Assembly (NCBI GenBank): GCA_035079385.1
Contig: JAVHKY010000054.1
Span: forward strand, 9,029,501 to 9,093,500
Source of the DNA: Aspidiotus rigidus
Taxonomy: Eukaryota; Arthropoda; Insecta; Hemiptera; Diaspididae
Direction: 5' to 3'
DNA: 64,000 nucleotides
Shown here one piece after another: positions 21,700-31,554 of the stretch. The stretch's first letter is position 1. The number at the start of each line of letters is the position of its first letter. The position numbers were made by a program, and so were the translations under genes. Under the pieces are notes generated by a model. It saw nothing but the letters and a program-made list of their open reading frames with translations, searched no databases and was not told the origin of the DNA.

Positions 21700-22700
21700 A
21701 AAAGGAAATGATACCAGTTAAATAATAATCACGTAATTTATAGAAGATTACTAGGAATTTTTCATTTAGAAGGATTCTTGTCGAAGAATCATGAGTTTAC
21801 AATTCATTATTGACATACGCTAAGCATAAGTTGGAACTCACGAATTTTTGCTGAGGAATTTCTGAAATCCTCGTTGAAGTTGCATAATGAGCGCAAAAGA
21901 AACCGGCATACGATACAAAACAGGATTAGTGGGGTACATAATGTATTTATTCTTGTCTTGAAATTTTTAAAGATCCATTTTGACGATACCTATACGTAAT
22001 TTCCAGCATTGCAGCCTCTTTAATTATCACACTATACTGCAGAGGACCTATGGAAGCATATCTCTTCAACTAACTTGAAACCAAAACTCACAAGTTCTTT
22101 AACCTAGTTAAACGAGGAGTGGTAGGAAATTTGTTTTATGGGGCACGTGCGATCTGAAAAATGATCCATGACGTCAACAAATTATGACGTCGCTATGTAT
22201 AATAGGGGGGGGCTTGGAGAAATTTCGACCTCCGAGCTATACAATATATGGTAGGAGAGGGACTTAGAATACCTCAAAAAGACGTTCTGGGTCTTATGGT
22301 ATTTGAAGCGTTGCATATCTGGCTCGTTGAAGGGGGTAACTTTCTGGCTATATACACCCACCATCATAAAACGACAGATGAGTAATGTAACTTTGAAATT
22401 GAAACTTTATTTTCTGAAATACAATCGGACAATAACGTATAATATCGTTCGTCTGTGAGAAGTCGTTGGCTGCCTTATTAGTCGCTATGGCATACAAAAC
22501 CATCACGCTCAACCTTCTCTGCGAGTAGTAAAGCAGCACAAAATGTTCATCGTTCCGCGACACTCCGCGAGAGAAAAAAAAAGATGAACGAAACAAGAGA
22601 GAGAGAGAGAGAAAGAAAATAAATAAATAAATAAATAAGATAAAGAATGACCAGAACAAAACAAATAAAAATGAGAACAGGAGGTAACAAGATGACAACA
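21700..22700. other. Intron sequence; no gene
   Basis: Start of the 16-kb intron. 22190-22275 holds a copy (minus sense) of the dispersed 'ctcctatcatatatagctcgag' repeat. 22590-22640 is a GA/AAAT microsatellite. Confidence 0.6.
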
Positions 22701-22703
22701 GAT

Positions 22704-22916
22704 ATAGGGCTTTTCCATGTCGGCGCATTGCATTCGTATTCTCCTACGTGTTATCGAAATGGTAGTATTTCCAACATTGCTCTTATGGGTGTTGCTGGAT
22801 TGCATACTCATTTTCATTGTGGAGTAATTTGCCATAAGAGCAATGTTGGAAATACTACCATTTCGATAACAGGTAGGAGAATACGTATGCAATGCGCCGA
22901 CATGGAAAAGCCCTAT
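22704..22916. mobile_element. Foldback hairpin element (85-bp arms)
   Basis: 22704-22788 and 22832-22916 are inverted copies of each other, 85 bases each with only a few mismatches, around a 43-bp spacer. Ends are ATAGGGCTTTT / AAAAGCCCTAT. No coding capacity. I cannot fix a clear target duplication. It is either a small foldback MITE or a recent inverted duplication. Confidence 0.85.
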
Positions 22917-22993
22917 TGAACACAAAACAATTAGAATAAAACTTACAAATAGATTAAAAATTTCAAAACTAATGTAAGCAAACAAAGGAAAAA

Positions 22994-25467
22994 AAAACAA
23001 AGCGGCGTAGCCAAGGTCTGATTTCTGAAAGTTGTACAGAATGATGTCTGAAACAGCATACCAAAAATCCCACCTTATCCTCCTGGAGCTTTTCCACTTA
23101 TGGGGGTTGCAACCCCCCAAAAATAAGTTTTTCGTAAAAATCTCGCTAAATTCGCATTTTAGAGAAAAAATACATGTGACAAAAATTATTCCTCATAAAA
23201 TTTCCTATCAGATTGTGTATTCAACATCTAGCCTAGATCCAATAGTTAGCCTAAAAAGTTATGAAATAATATACGCAAATACACACATAAACTACGTGTT
23301 CCATAGAACAATGTTAATCAATTCACTGACTTCTAAACACAACGTGTGCGTATGTTGGGCATAAACATTTTCCAGTGATTCCAGTCAGACAGGGAGAATG
23401 GGCTGAACCATTCTGAGGCGTCAATGAAACATTAATGACCCTAAGACGAAATGAATTGAAGTATCAGCATCTCGTAATTTGCTAACTAATGCTTCTTGTT
23501 TGATATTCACTCACTTGCATAGCGGACAATTTTTCAGCGCAGAAAAAGACCTGTTATGTCAAACACGACTAGAAATTTCTATTTCTCATTGTCACTTTTC
23601 TCCAGACTATCATCAAGACTTGCCAACATACTTTTGTATTATTCTCGGTGTCCGAATATCCATCAAAAACAATTGTTACATTATTCCCATACTGCCTCGT
23701 GACATACAACTCATAGTCTTGACATATAGATCCATAATTATGTAACATTTTTGGGCCATACCACTCAATGCAATAGTCCCCATCTATTACATAGTGCGCC
23801 GCATTGCAGATATCTGCTTCGTTTCCAGTAGGTGAGGAAAGAGTATAGCGATGATTTTGCTATTTTCCTCATACCCAATACATCAAAGAGGGATGGAAAA
23901 AACGGTGACAACTCATAATCACTACTTTCTTTCAACAAGGAAATGAAGCTAAAAAGTCCATCAAAGTTTTTTCCTCGTTGTTTACCTTTAGCTCACATGA
24001 CATACTGGCCAATGTCTTCACTGTCTCAGCGCGCTTAAACTTGATGTCTGCAAAATTTTTATCAATACATTTTCTCATCATATCTCTGTCAACATTGAGA
24101 GCCTAGTAGCAGTTGATATTTTCATCACCAGTGATGCCAGTTCATAGGGATACAATTTTTGGTATGAAATCGGATTGCGATTTTGAAACCACAGACAGAA
24201 TTTTTGGATGTCGTCATCCGAATCCCGCTTAGAGCGACTAATATTCCAGTCTGCATGCTGAAAAGATGATTCAAACGACCGACCACTGAAATTTTCAATG
24301 AAGTCACATACTTGTGCACCCATTGGCATGGAGAGCAACCACCTGTTGATTACGCTTTCCTTCATACCTCTTCCATGTGTCAAACCTCCAACTGTTTTCA
24401 TGGTTCTCATTAACGTACTCTCTATTACATATTCCCCTCCACGCTTTTTTTGTCCTTCGGATTGGATTCGTCAGGGTCCATTCTATTCTCCAAAGTGAGA
24501 ATAGTTTGTAGATGTAAATAGGCCGATCTGGCGTACAGAAAATGACCGGATACGTGAAAATATGACAACATATCCTTGATGCAGTTGATATACTGTCACC
24601 AAATTCCCAATCGCTCTGCCTCGATGAAATGTTTTTAAATATTGACCATTTCGATATATTGAATCCAAAGTTTTGCCGTAGACCCTCTGGAAGATGTTTC
24701 TTCCAATACAGTGTTCAATTTTGAAACTAATAATTTCGATTTTTCGTCCTCATTCAGATCATAATATGTTGGTAGCTCGACGTTTGCCCGTCCTACCAAA
24801 GATTGAATATATAATTCATCTTTTTCGGCAAGTATATCATCAGATTATGCAAACAACACCATCAATAATGCTTCCTGCATAGACAGATACGCACGGATAG
24901 CCCTAGAATAATTATCCCCGGACAATAGAACATCCACAGAAATGGAAGCATAAATTATACTGAAGCCCTCCTTCAATCCACTTCCGGCCACGCTGTATCC
25001 CATATACATCCAAGGTGTATCGCACCATGGTTACAGTTTATTCCTCTAAAAAGTATCTAGCCAATTCATATCACCGGCAAATATATCCTTACATCATACC
25101 CACTTTTTGTATTCTGATAATGAACGTAAAACACTTGAGCGTTGCGGGAAATTTTTAATGCATTTGTAAATTTTCTTGACATAGGCGCACACTTGATAGC
25201 GTTCTAGGCTAACTACGGGGTCTAGGCTAGATGTTAAATACACTATCTGATAGGAAATTTTATGAGGCATAATTTTTGTCTGATGTATTTTTCCTCTAAA
25301 ATGCAAATTTAGCGAGATTTCTACGAAAAACTGACTTTTGGGGGCTTGGAACCCCCATAAGTGGTGAAGCTCTCGGGGGACAAGGTGGGATTTTCGGTAT
25401 GTTGTTTCAGACATCATTCTCTACAACTTTCAGCAATCAGATCTTGGCTAGGCCACTTTGTTTCTTT
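22994..25467. mobile_element. 2.5-kb element with about 290-bp terminal inverted repeats
   Basis: 22996-23290 (plus) and 25465-25170 (minus) match over about 290 bases with roughly one difference in eight. Both contain 'aaacaaagcggcgtagccaag'-like outer ends, 'acttatgggggtt', 'cataaaatttcctatcaga' and 'acatctagcctaga'. The interior carries a decayed minus-strand coding region (24078-24670). The long inverted ends with an internal gene point to a DNA transposon whose superfamily I cannot name. The similar frames that appear in both ends are a consequence of the inverted repeat. Confidence 0.75.
24078..24410 (-). pseudogene. Internal ORF of the 2.5-kb element, family unknown
   Basis: The 110-residue frame contains 'GGLTHGRGMKESVINRWLLS', 'VCDFIENFSG', 'QHADWNISRSKRDSDDDIQK' and 'WFQNRNPIS'. 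The pattern (RW...P, a helix, 'QH', 'R..RD..D') looks like a conserved transposon-borne protein, but I cannot attach a name. Upstream on the same strand 24483-24668 and downstream, in another frame, 'KNFADIKFKRAETVKTLASM' look like other parts of the same broken protein. No catalytic triad can be pointed out. Confidence 0.4.
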
Positions 25468-25559
25468 TCTTCAAAATCGCCGCAATTTGCCTAGACTAAC
25501 TGCGAGGCTAGAAATAAACTCGTGACACTTCGAGAACAAAATGGGAAAAAAGTATAAAA

Positions 25560-25765
25560 TCAATTCAAGTCCCCCTTCTATCATAATATATAGCTTGAGA
25601 GTCGAAATTTTTCCAAGTCCCTCTCCTATCATATATGGCTCGAGAGTCAAAATTTTTCCAAGTTTTTCACTGGACGGCGGACGGCGGACACCGGACGGCG
25701 CACCGCAAATTTCTCAAAAAGCCCCCCATAAAACAGGTTCCCTGTGAAAAAAACCTTCGAGAATA
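25560..25765 (+). repeat. Dispersed 'tatagctcgag' repeat with 'ggacggc' tail
   Basis: Copies of 'ctcctatcatatatggctcgag' and 'aatttttccaagt' are followed by 'tggacggcggacggcgga' and 'aaaacaggttccctgt'. The same order recurs in the tandem array at 28384-29240. Confidence 0.7.
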
Positions 25766-25866
25766 AAAACTGATATAGATAAAACTTATATAAATAGATA
25801 AAAAGGAACGAGAAAGAGACAAAAAATAAATAAATAAATAAAATGAGATGAGAATAAAAAAAAATA

Positions 25867-26207
25867 TTAGAACCTAGACTTCTTCTTTGGCGGCTTTCAT
25901 TATTTTATATTTCTTCTTGATCCTCGCCACTTCTTCCGGCAAGAATTCATTCAATTTCCTCTTCTTCTCCTCCTCCATGATCTTTTGATTTTCTTTCTCT
26001 TTCCAAGACGCTCGGAGTTGGCGCCGACGTTTTTGGTTGCGCCTCTGGCCCTCTTCGCTTTCGCGCCTCTAGGGTGGGGGCGGCCCAAGACACGACTCCA
26101 GCCTCGAGCTCCTCCAACTCCTTCCTCCAGGAGTCGGCCATGAAGGTCAATGTGTCCACCTCCATTTCTTCGTAATGAGGACTACTTTCCGTCCCAAGAT
26201 TGTCCAT
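25867..26207 (-). pseudogene. Possible frameshifted acidic ORF of unknown family
   Basis: The minus-strand frame from 26207 begins 'MDNLGTESSPHYEEMEVDTL' and 'SWRKELEELEAGVVSW', then becomes low-complexity. Shifting frame near 25985 gives 'KRKLNEFLPEEVARIKKKYK' and a stop at about 25877, a sensible charged C terminus of similar character. It looks like a small coding unit with one frame error. No family recognised. It lies next to, but antisense to, the PLE that begins at 26269. Confidence 0.3.
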
Positions 26208-26255
26208 CTAGACCAAGAAGAGAGGAGAAAAAAGGAGAAGAAAAGCTTTATTATG

Positions 26256-26268
26256 ATAGGAGAAGGAA
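26256..26268. repeat. Possible 13-bp target duplication, left copy (10/13)
   Basis: ATAGGAGAAGGAA here against ATAGGAGGGGGAC at 28384-28396, directly bordering the PLE. The length equals the exact 13-bp duplication around the inverted PLE pair, which supports it despite three mismatches. Confidence 0.45.
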
Positions 26269-26338
26269 ATTAAACGAATCCTTTCCTCTAAGTTACGGCT
26301 ATCCATAATAAACGCGAAAAGACGAATACTCCGAAGGC

Positions 26339-28203
26339 TTAGCTAATGTTGTTGCGGACCTTGCGGTTAAGATTGGCCCTGGTTTTAATACCCAGAAAAT
26401 TTGTGCCGAGATAGTCCGCAATAACCCCCTCCCCCGCATGAGTAATAAATTGGAAGGAGTGATTCAAGGTTTAAAGAGGAAGATTAAAGAGGGAGATTTA
26501 ATCGTCACTAAGGCGGACAAGGGAAATGCTGTTGTGGTGATGGAGAAATCCGCCTATTCTTCCAAGGTCCACGAGGTCTTCCAGCAGTGTGGTGCTAAAG
26601 AGAGTGAGGATTTCAGCTTCCCGAAGCACGTCAAAGAAGTTAGGAGTGTCATCAACAGCAGTGAGGCTATTATCAAGACTCCTGCTCTGAAAAAAGCCCT
26701 CCTTGTTCCTAACCCCACACCCCCCTCCTCTACGGGCTGCCTAAAGTACATAAGAACAATACCCTGATGCGACCCGTTGTTTCTTTCGTCTCCTCCCCCA
26801 CTTACCTCCTTGCCAAATTCCTTGACCGACGGTTCAAAAATCGCATTGATTTTGAATCTCCTCATTCGGTTTTGAATTCGGCCTCTTTAACTGATGTCCT
26901 AAAGGGTGTAAGTCTTCCCCCGGGAACGACCATCTGCTCTTTTGATGTTGTTGGTTTGTTCCCGAATATTCCCAAGGCTGCTACTATCCAGCGGATGGGT
27001 GAGCTACTCGTCAGAGCCAATATTCCTCACAATGAGCTTCAGGAATTCATCGACCTTCTGAATACCTGCTGGTCCCCTAACTACTGTAAATTTGAAGGAA
27101 AATTTTTCGAGTTCCCTGATGAAGTAGGGATCCCTATTGAATCACCTCTAGGCTCTCTTATCTCCGAAGTTTTCATGTCTAAGTTTGAACTTGACCGTTT
27201 TTCCTCGAACCAGGTGTTACTTAATCATATTCTCTATTGGCACAGGTACGTTGATGACGTTCTATGTACCTGGACTGGTCACCCAGATCTCCTTGGTGAG
27301 TTTCTGAGGTATCTCAATTCCTGGTACCCTTCCATCAAATTTACGTTGGAAATAGGGGTATTTTTCATTAACTTTTTGGATTTATCAATCTCCATTATAG
27401 ACGGTATCCATGAGTTTGGAATTTACAGGAAAGATACTACGACCGATGTTTTAGTCCACGGTGGTTCGTTCGTTCCTGTTGCTCACAAGATGGCTGCTTT
27501 TCATAGCCTAGATCACAGACTGAATCGTATTCCGTTGAGTCAGTCTGCCTTTAAGAAAGAGTTATTCACAATAAAACACCTGGCCAGAGTGAATGGGGTC
27601 AATGTCGACGTTGACGTGATGGTTCGGAGGAAAGTTACAAGGAGCGTCCTGGATTCCACCACCTCCATCCCCCGAGACACGATCCGTGATCGCCGGTGCG
27701 TTGGATCAGTCTCCCTTTCCTGGGGAAGTTCTCCCTCCAATTGGGTCGGGCCCCTTCGCCCGTTTGGCTTCAGACCCGCGTTCTACAACCCTACCACAGT
27801 CAAGAGGTTGTTTGTGAGACTGAAGGACCCCATACTTGTCGATGATAGGAGTGGTGTGTATAAGTTGGAGTGTGATGATTGTGGAGGCTTTTATATTGGT
27901 GAGACCAGCCACCGAATGAAAGTTAGAGTAGCTGAGCACCTGAAGTCTTGGAAGAAGGGACACTTAGGGGAGTCAGCTTTCGCCGATCACTTAATAAACA
28001 GTGGCCACAGCTTCCGCGAGGGATCCGAAAAGCTCCTCCATAAGGAGAATTCCTACCGTAAGCGCATCACCCTCGAGAATATAGAGATAATTCCTCATCT
28101 CAACACTGACGGTATCACTGTACTCAATTCGTACATTCCGGAAGATGGCCTGATCGAACTGGTTTATGACTCACACCGTGATTTCTCGTTTGGACGATCT
28201 TAA
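26339..28203 (+). pseudogene. PLE RT-endonuclease ORF, 5'-truncated with one frameshift
   Basis: The first frame (26339-26766) carries the N-terminal region ('NVVADLAVKIGPGFNTQK', 'VTKADKGNAVVVMEKSAYSS'). A one-base change in the C run near 26720-26728 shifts to the second frame, which covers 'LLYGLPKVHKNNTLMRP' and continues as a 478-codon frame to 28203. RT motifs: 'CSFDVVGLFPNIPKA', 'GIPIESPLGSLISE' (G to E in the otherwise 'IGSPLGS' loop) and 'HRYVDDVLCTWTGH'. The GIY-YIG domain is 'GVYKLECDDCGGFYIGETSH', then 'ADHLINSGH' and the end 'DGLIELVYDSHRDFSFGRS'. The protein would copy element RNA at a nick made by the C-terminal endonuclease. It is nearly intact and might have been active recently. 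Confidence 0.88.
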
Positions 28204-28247
28204 TACCTCGTTCTTCTCTTTTGTTCGTCAGTTGTTTTCATTTCAGG

Positions 28248-28275
28248 CTTGAAGATGGTTATTTAACCGAAAGCG
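28248..28275 (+). ncRNA. Hammerhead-like stem motif in PLE 3' tail
   Basis: cTTGAAGAT, stem GGTTA/TAACC with TT loop, GAAAGCGC, 45 bases after the stop codon; identical in all three PLE copies that have this end. Confidence 0.3.
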
Positions 28276-28383
28276 CTCGTCGTCTTTTCTTTTTCTGCGG
28301 TTTGCATGCTTTACTCCACGTCGGAGTATTCGTCTTTCGCGTTTATTATGGATAGCTGTAACTTGAAGGAACGGATTCGTTTA

Positions 28384-29240
28384 ATAGGAGGGGGACTTGG
28401 AAAAATGTCGACTCTCGAGCCATATATGATAGGAAGGGGACGTAGATATATGATAGGAGGGGGACTTGGAAAAATTTCAACTTTCGAGCTATCATACCCG
28501 TATATAGCTGTATATAGCTGGAGATTCGAGAAAAATTTAGACTCTCAAACTATACTATACTAGGCCTTGAAATTCTTCCAAGTCCCCCTCCTATCATATA
28601 TAGCTCGAGTCTCAAAATTTTTCTAAGTTTTTGGTTGGACGGCGGACGGTAGCTCGAAAGTCAAAATTCTTCCAAGTCCCCCCCCCCCTTATTATATATA
28701 GCTCAAGACTTGAAATTCTTCCAAGTCCCCCTCCTATCATGTATAGCTCGACACTCGAAATTCTTCTAAATCTTCCAAGTCCCCCCTCCTATCATATGTA
28801 GCTCAAGACTCGAAATTCTTCTAAGTCCCCCTCCTATCATATATAGCTCGAGTCTCAAAATTTTTCTATGTTTTTGGTTGGACGGCGGACGTCGGACGGT
28901 AGCTCAAAAGTCAAAATTCTTCCAAGTCCCCCCCCCCTATTATATACAGCTCAAGACTTGAAATTCTTCCAAGTCCCCCTCCTATCATATATAGCTCGAG
29001 ACTGTAAATTCTTCCAAGTCCCCCTCCTATCATATATAGCTCGAGACTCGAAATTCTTCTAAGACCCTCTCCTTTCATATATAGCTCGAGACTCGAAATT
29101 CTTCTAATTCCCGTAACCCAACCTAACCTGCGGACGCGGACGTTTTCTGAGGATGTAATCTCCTAACAAAATGGATAGCGGGTTCCCCGCTAAAAAAAAA
29201 AAAAAAAAAACGATAAAACAGGTTCCCTGTTGAATGTCTC
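28384..29240 (+). repeat. 45-bp tandem repeat array ('ctcctatcatatatagctcgag')
   Basis: A unit of about 45 bases, 'ctcctatcatatatagctcgag' plus 'actcgaaattcttccaagtcccc', is repeated more than ten times between 28560 and 29110. The first units (28384-28500) are in the opposite sense. Two copies of a longer module ending 'ttggttggacggcgga' are included. The array ends in an A run (29192-29210) and 'aaaacaggttccctgt'. Single copies lie at 22190, 25560, 35200, 35380 and 37320. Confidence 0.85.
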
Positions 29241-29244
29241 CAAC

Positions 29245-31297
29245 TCAATTAAACAAAGATACGACACTGCTATCCACAATATATGTATTTTGTTCTCATT
29301 TAAAAAAAAATCTTCTTGTAGAACTAGGTCGAACATGAATAGAGAAGAAAAGGGATTCGAGCGAAGCGATATGCTTTGTGGGGGGGGGGTGTTGAGTATG
29401 ATCTTTCAGCCTCAGGAAATGTACCACATTTCTTTCGACAACATTTAAGCCTGCATTAAAGAAACCCTTTTCTTTATAGGAGAGTAATATTAAGCATAGA
29501 GGAAATAGGCTGTCGAAACGGAGGAACTTAAAAGGGGGAAGTATAAAATAACGGAATGTTTAATACATATGCGAACGGACTGTGCACGCGGATACATAAT
29601 TTTCATGAATGGAAAAATAATGAGAAGAAAAGAATTATTATTATCTTCTGATGAAAACGAGACTGCTTTTGATTTTACAAGTCGTTTGCCTGCTCCAACC
29701 TGTTCGTGACTGTCTCTACTCTTTGTACTATCTTTCAAACGAATTATCAATATATCGGCAATCATCTGTTCGGTGCTTCTATCTCCGGAATTGATCCGAA
29801 GACAGGAATCCGGCTTGAGTAAACTGTGTGTCGTTTTCCATGTTTTACACTTCATTTTTGACGGAGTGGACTACTGCTCACCAATGGGCTCAATCGTAAC
29901 ATGAAATTTTAGGACAAGCGCACGCACCCTGCTCCTCGACACTGCTAGCAGGACTCTGTCGCGTCTTCCTAGAAAGAGAACTCATTAACCATAGCATTCT
30001 TGAATCAATAATGCTTCATACAGATTCGAAGTGGAAGACGTACGACGAAGGATGCAGCTCGGAGGTGTAAATTGTGACCGTCAACTCTGAAGACCTTCTC
30101 TCATGTACTTGCACCTACCCTCCTTTTTCAAAGCGTAAATCCCAAATGTATACTTGGCCTACAAATACTGTTGAAGTTGGCTCAAGCGCCGCAACAAGCA
30201 AAGTAGTTTCCACCTGGACAATGCAAAAAAAGAAAAGGGGCGACCTGAGAAGGCTCTGATTGATTGATTATGAGTTCAAATTTTTTTTACCGTAAACTTT
30301 TTATTCACTCGCGTATTTTTTTTCAACGTGTATCTTTTTTCTCATCCGTGTTTTTTTCCCTTCGACCTACTATTTATCGTGCCAGTAATTGCCCCTCCGT
30401 TATTTGTCTGGTGTCCTTTTCGATATCCGATATAACTGCTTTTCCCTAAGCCGTGTTTAACAACATGCCAACAAGGTTTCCCGTCAGCGAGGAGCCTTGG
30501 CAAAGTACATTGTTTAAACTTTGATTTGATTTTATACCTACAGATGCATCGTCTACTATGCAACCAGGTTTTTCTTTTCGCACAACTGGTATAATATCTA
30601 CCTCAATGATTCCTCATTATTCTAGTTGCTCAACTTGTCGCAAAAAATTGAGACAAAGTTATTTTCTTGTTGCTGTACTAAAAAGGATAAAACGAGGGTC
30701 ACTTACTGTCAGCGTTTTCATGTACTTCGAGGTCAAAATAGAATCATACTAGAAAACCGTACAGGTGTGTTTTATTGTGTCTCCTATTCAGGCTACCTAA
30801 ACGTACACGTGGGGTCGACTCAAACGTCGTAATTCAAATTATTTTGAAGGACCTAAATAAGATTGTTCAACGGTTTAAACCTAAAATAGGTATATATATA
30901 TTGATTCAACCAAAGCGATCATTGGGTAGGATAGTTTATTCTAAAAAATAAGAGTTCGTAATGAGATAGAAATCACCACGATTATACACCAAGGGTACAG
31001 TAAATGCGAACTCGTGGTTACCCGGAATTAGAATATTTATCGATTTTATGATACTTACATCATTTTGCGTCAATTCATTTGATTATCTCAGAACTCATTC
31101 GTTTCTACACGCACCGGTGTGATTCTATTCACAGCGATTAGCTTTCACACATTGGAAAATATGTTCAAGTTGGTTATTCATATTCTCATCGTGTAACGAC
31201 GCGCTACCTTAACGAAAGCTCACCGGTTGTACTTTTAACGACTCGATCGTGTACTCGTATTGCGTGTTTAAGAATCAAATTTTGGTTTCGTGTACCT
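29245..31297. other. Intron sequence; no supportable gene
   Basis: The 121-codon minus-strand frame at 29490-29855 and the frames at 30558-30832 show no family motif. I cannot tell them from chance. Confidence 0.4.
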
Positions 31298-31552
31298 ATG
31301 GATTTCGAGAAGATGGAGTTTGGCAAGACTCAACGAGGCAAACCCGTGCTTCTGTTCGAGGGCTACGAGTACGTCCGCGTCAAAGTTACGGAGAAAAAAT
31401 GGATTTATAGGTGTCGCGATTGGCGAAAGCTCAAATGTCGTGGGCGATTGCACTTGACCGCGGGTTTTCCTTATAACGTGGTTAAAAGGATTGCTCATAA
31501 TCATCATACAGACTGGTACGAAATTCAACCACATACGTGTTTACGAGCCTAG
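31298..31552 (+). CDS. FLYWCH zinc-finger ORF
   Basis: An 84-codon frame with the FLYWCH pattern. It opens with F and 'TQRGKPVLLFEGYEYVRVKV', then 'KKWIYRCRDWRKLKCRGRL' (aromatic, C, seven residues, C) and ends with 'VVKRIAHNHHTDW' (HxH). These cysteines and histidines would bind one zinc ion for DNA or protein contact. It lies antisense inside the 16-kb channel intron. FLYWCH domains occur in insect mod(mdg4)-type exons and in MULE transposons, and a MULE relic lies at 8.9 kb, so a transposon origin is the simpler guess. The domain looks intact; only the single domain is encoded before the stop. Confidence 0.65.
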   Translation: MDFEKMEFGKTQRGKPVLLFEGYEYVRVKVTEKKWIYRCRDWRKLKCRGRLHLTAGFPYNVVKRIAHNHHTDWYEIQPHTCLRA

Positions 31553-31554
31553 GA

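Larger units (their letters stand above)
26269..28383 (+). mobile_element. Penelope-like element, best-preserved copy
   Basis: The 5' end (26269-26333) is an inverted copy of the element's own 3' end (about 28319-28383): 'taaacgaatcc', 'gctatccataataaacgcg' and 'gaatactccg' against their reverse complements. The coding part starts abruptly at about 26337 without a start codon, so the copy is 5'-truncated and capped by an inverted piece of its tail. RT and GIY-YIG follow, then a 180-base 3' region with the hammerhead-like motif. Confidence 0.88.

Noticed and set aside
22509..23120. 203-codon minus-strand ORF
   Set aside because: It runs through a GA/AAAT microsatellite, both arms of the foldback hairpin and one inverted end of the 2.5-kb element; the length is an artefact of these repeats.
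23032..23364. Similar ORFs in the two ends of the 2.5-kb element (also 25094-25417), at first taken for a duplicated gene
   Set aside because: They are the terminal inverted repeats themselves; no family motif, and the frame breaks at the repeat borders.
30558..30832. Two overlapping plus-strand ORFs with several cysteines
   Set aside because: Cysteine spacing fits no zinc finger I know, the frames overlap each other, and there is no supporting context.
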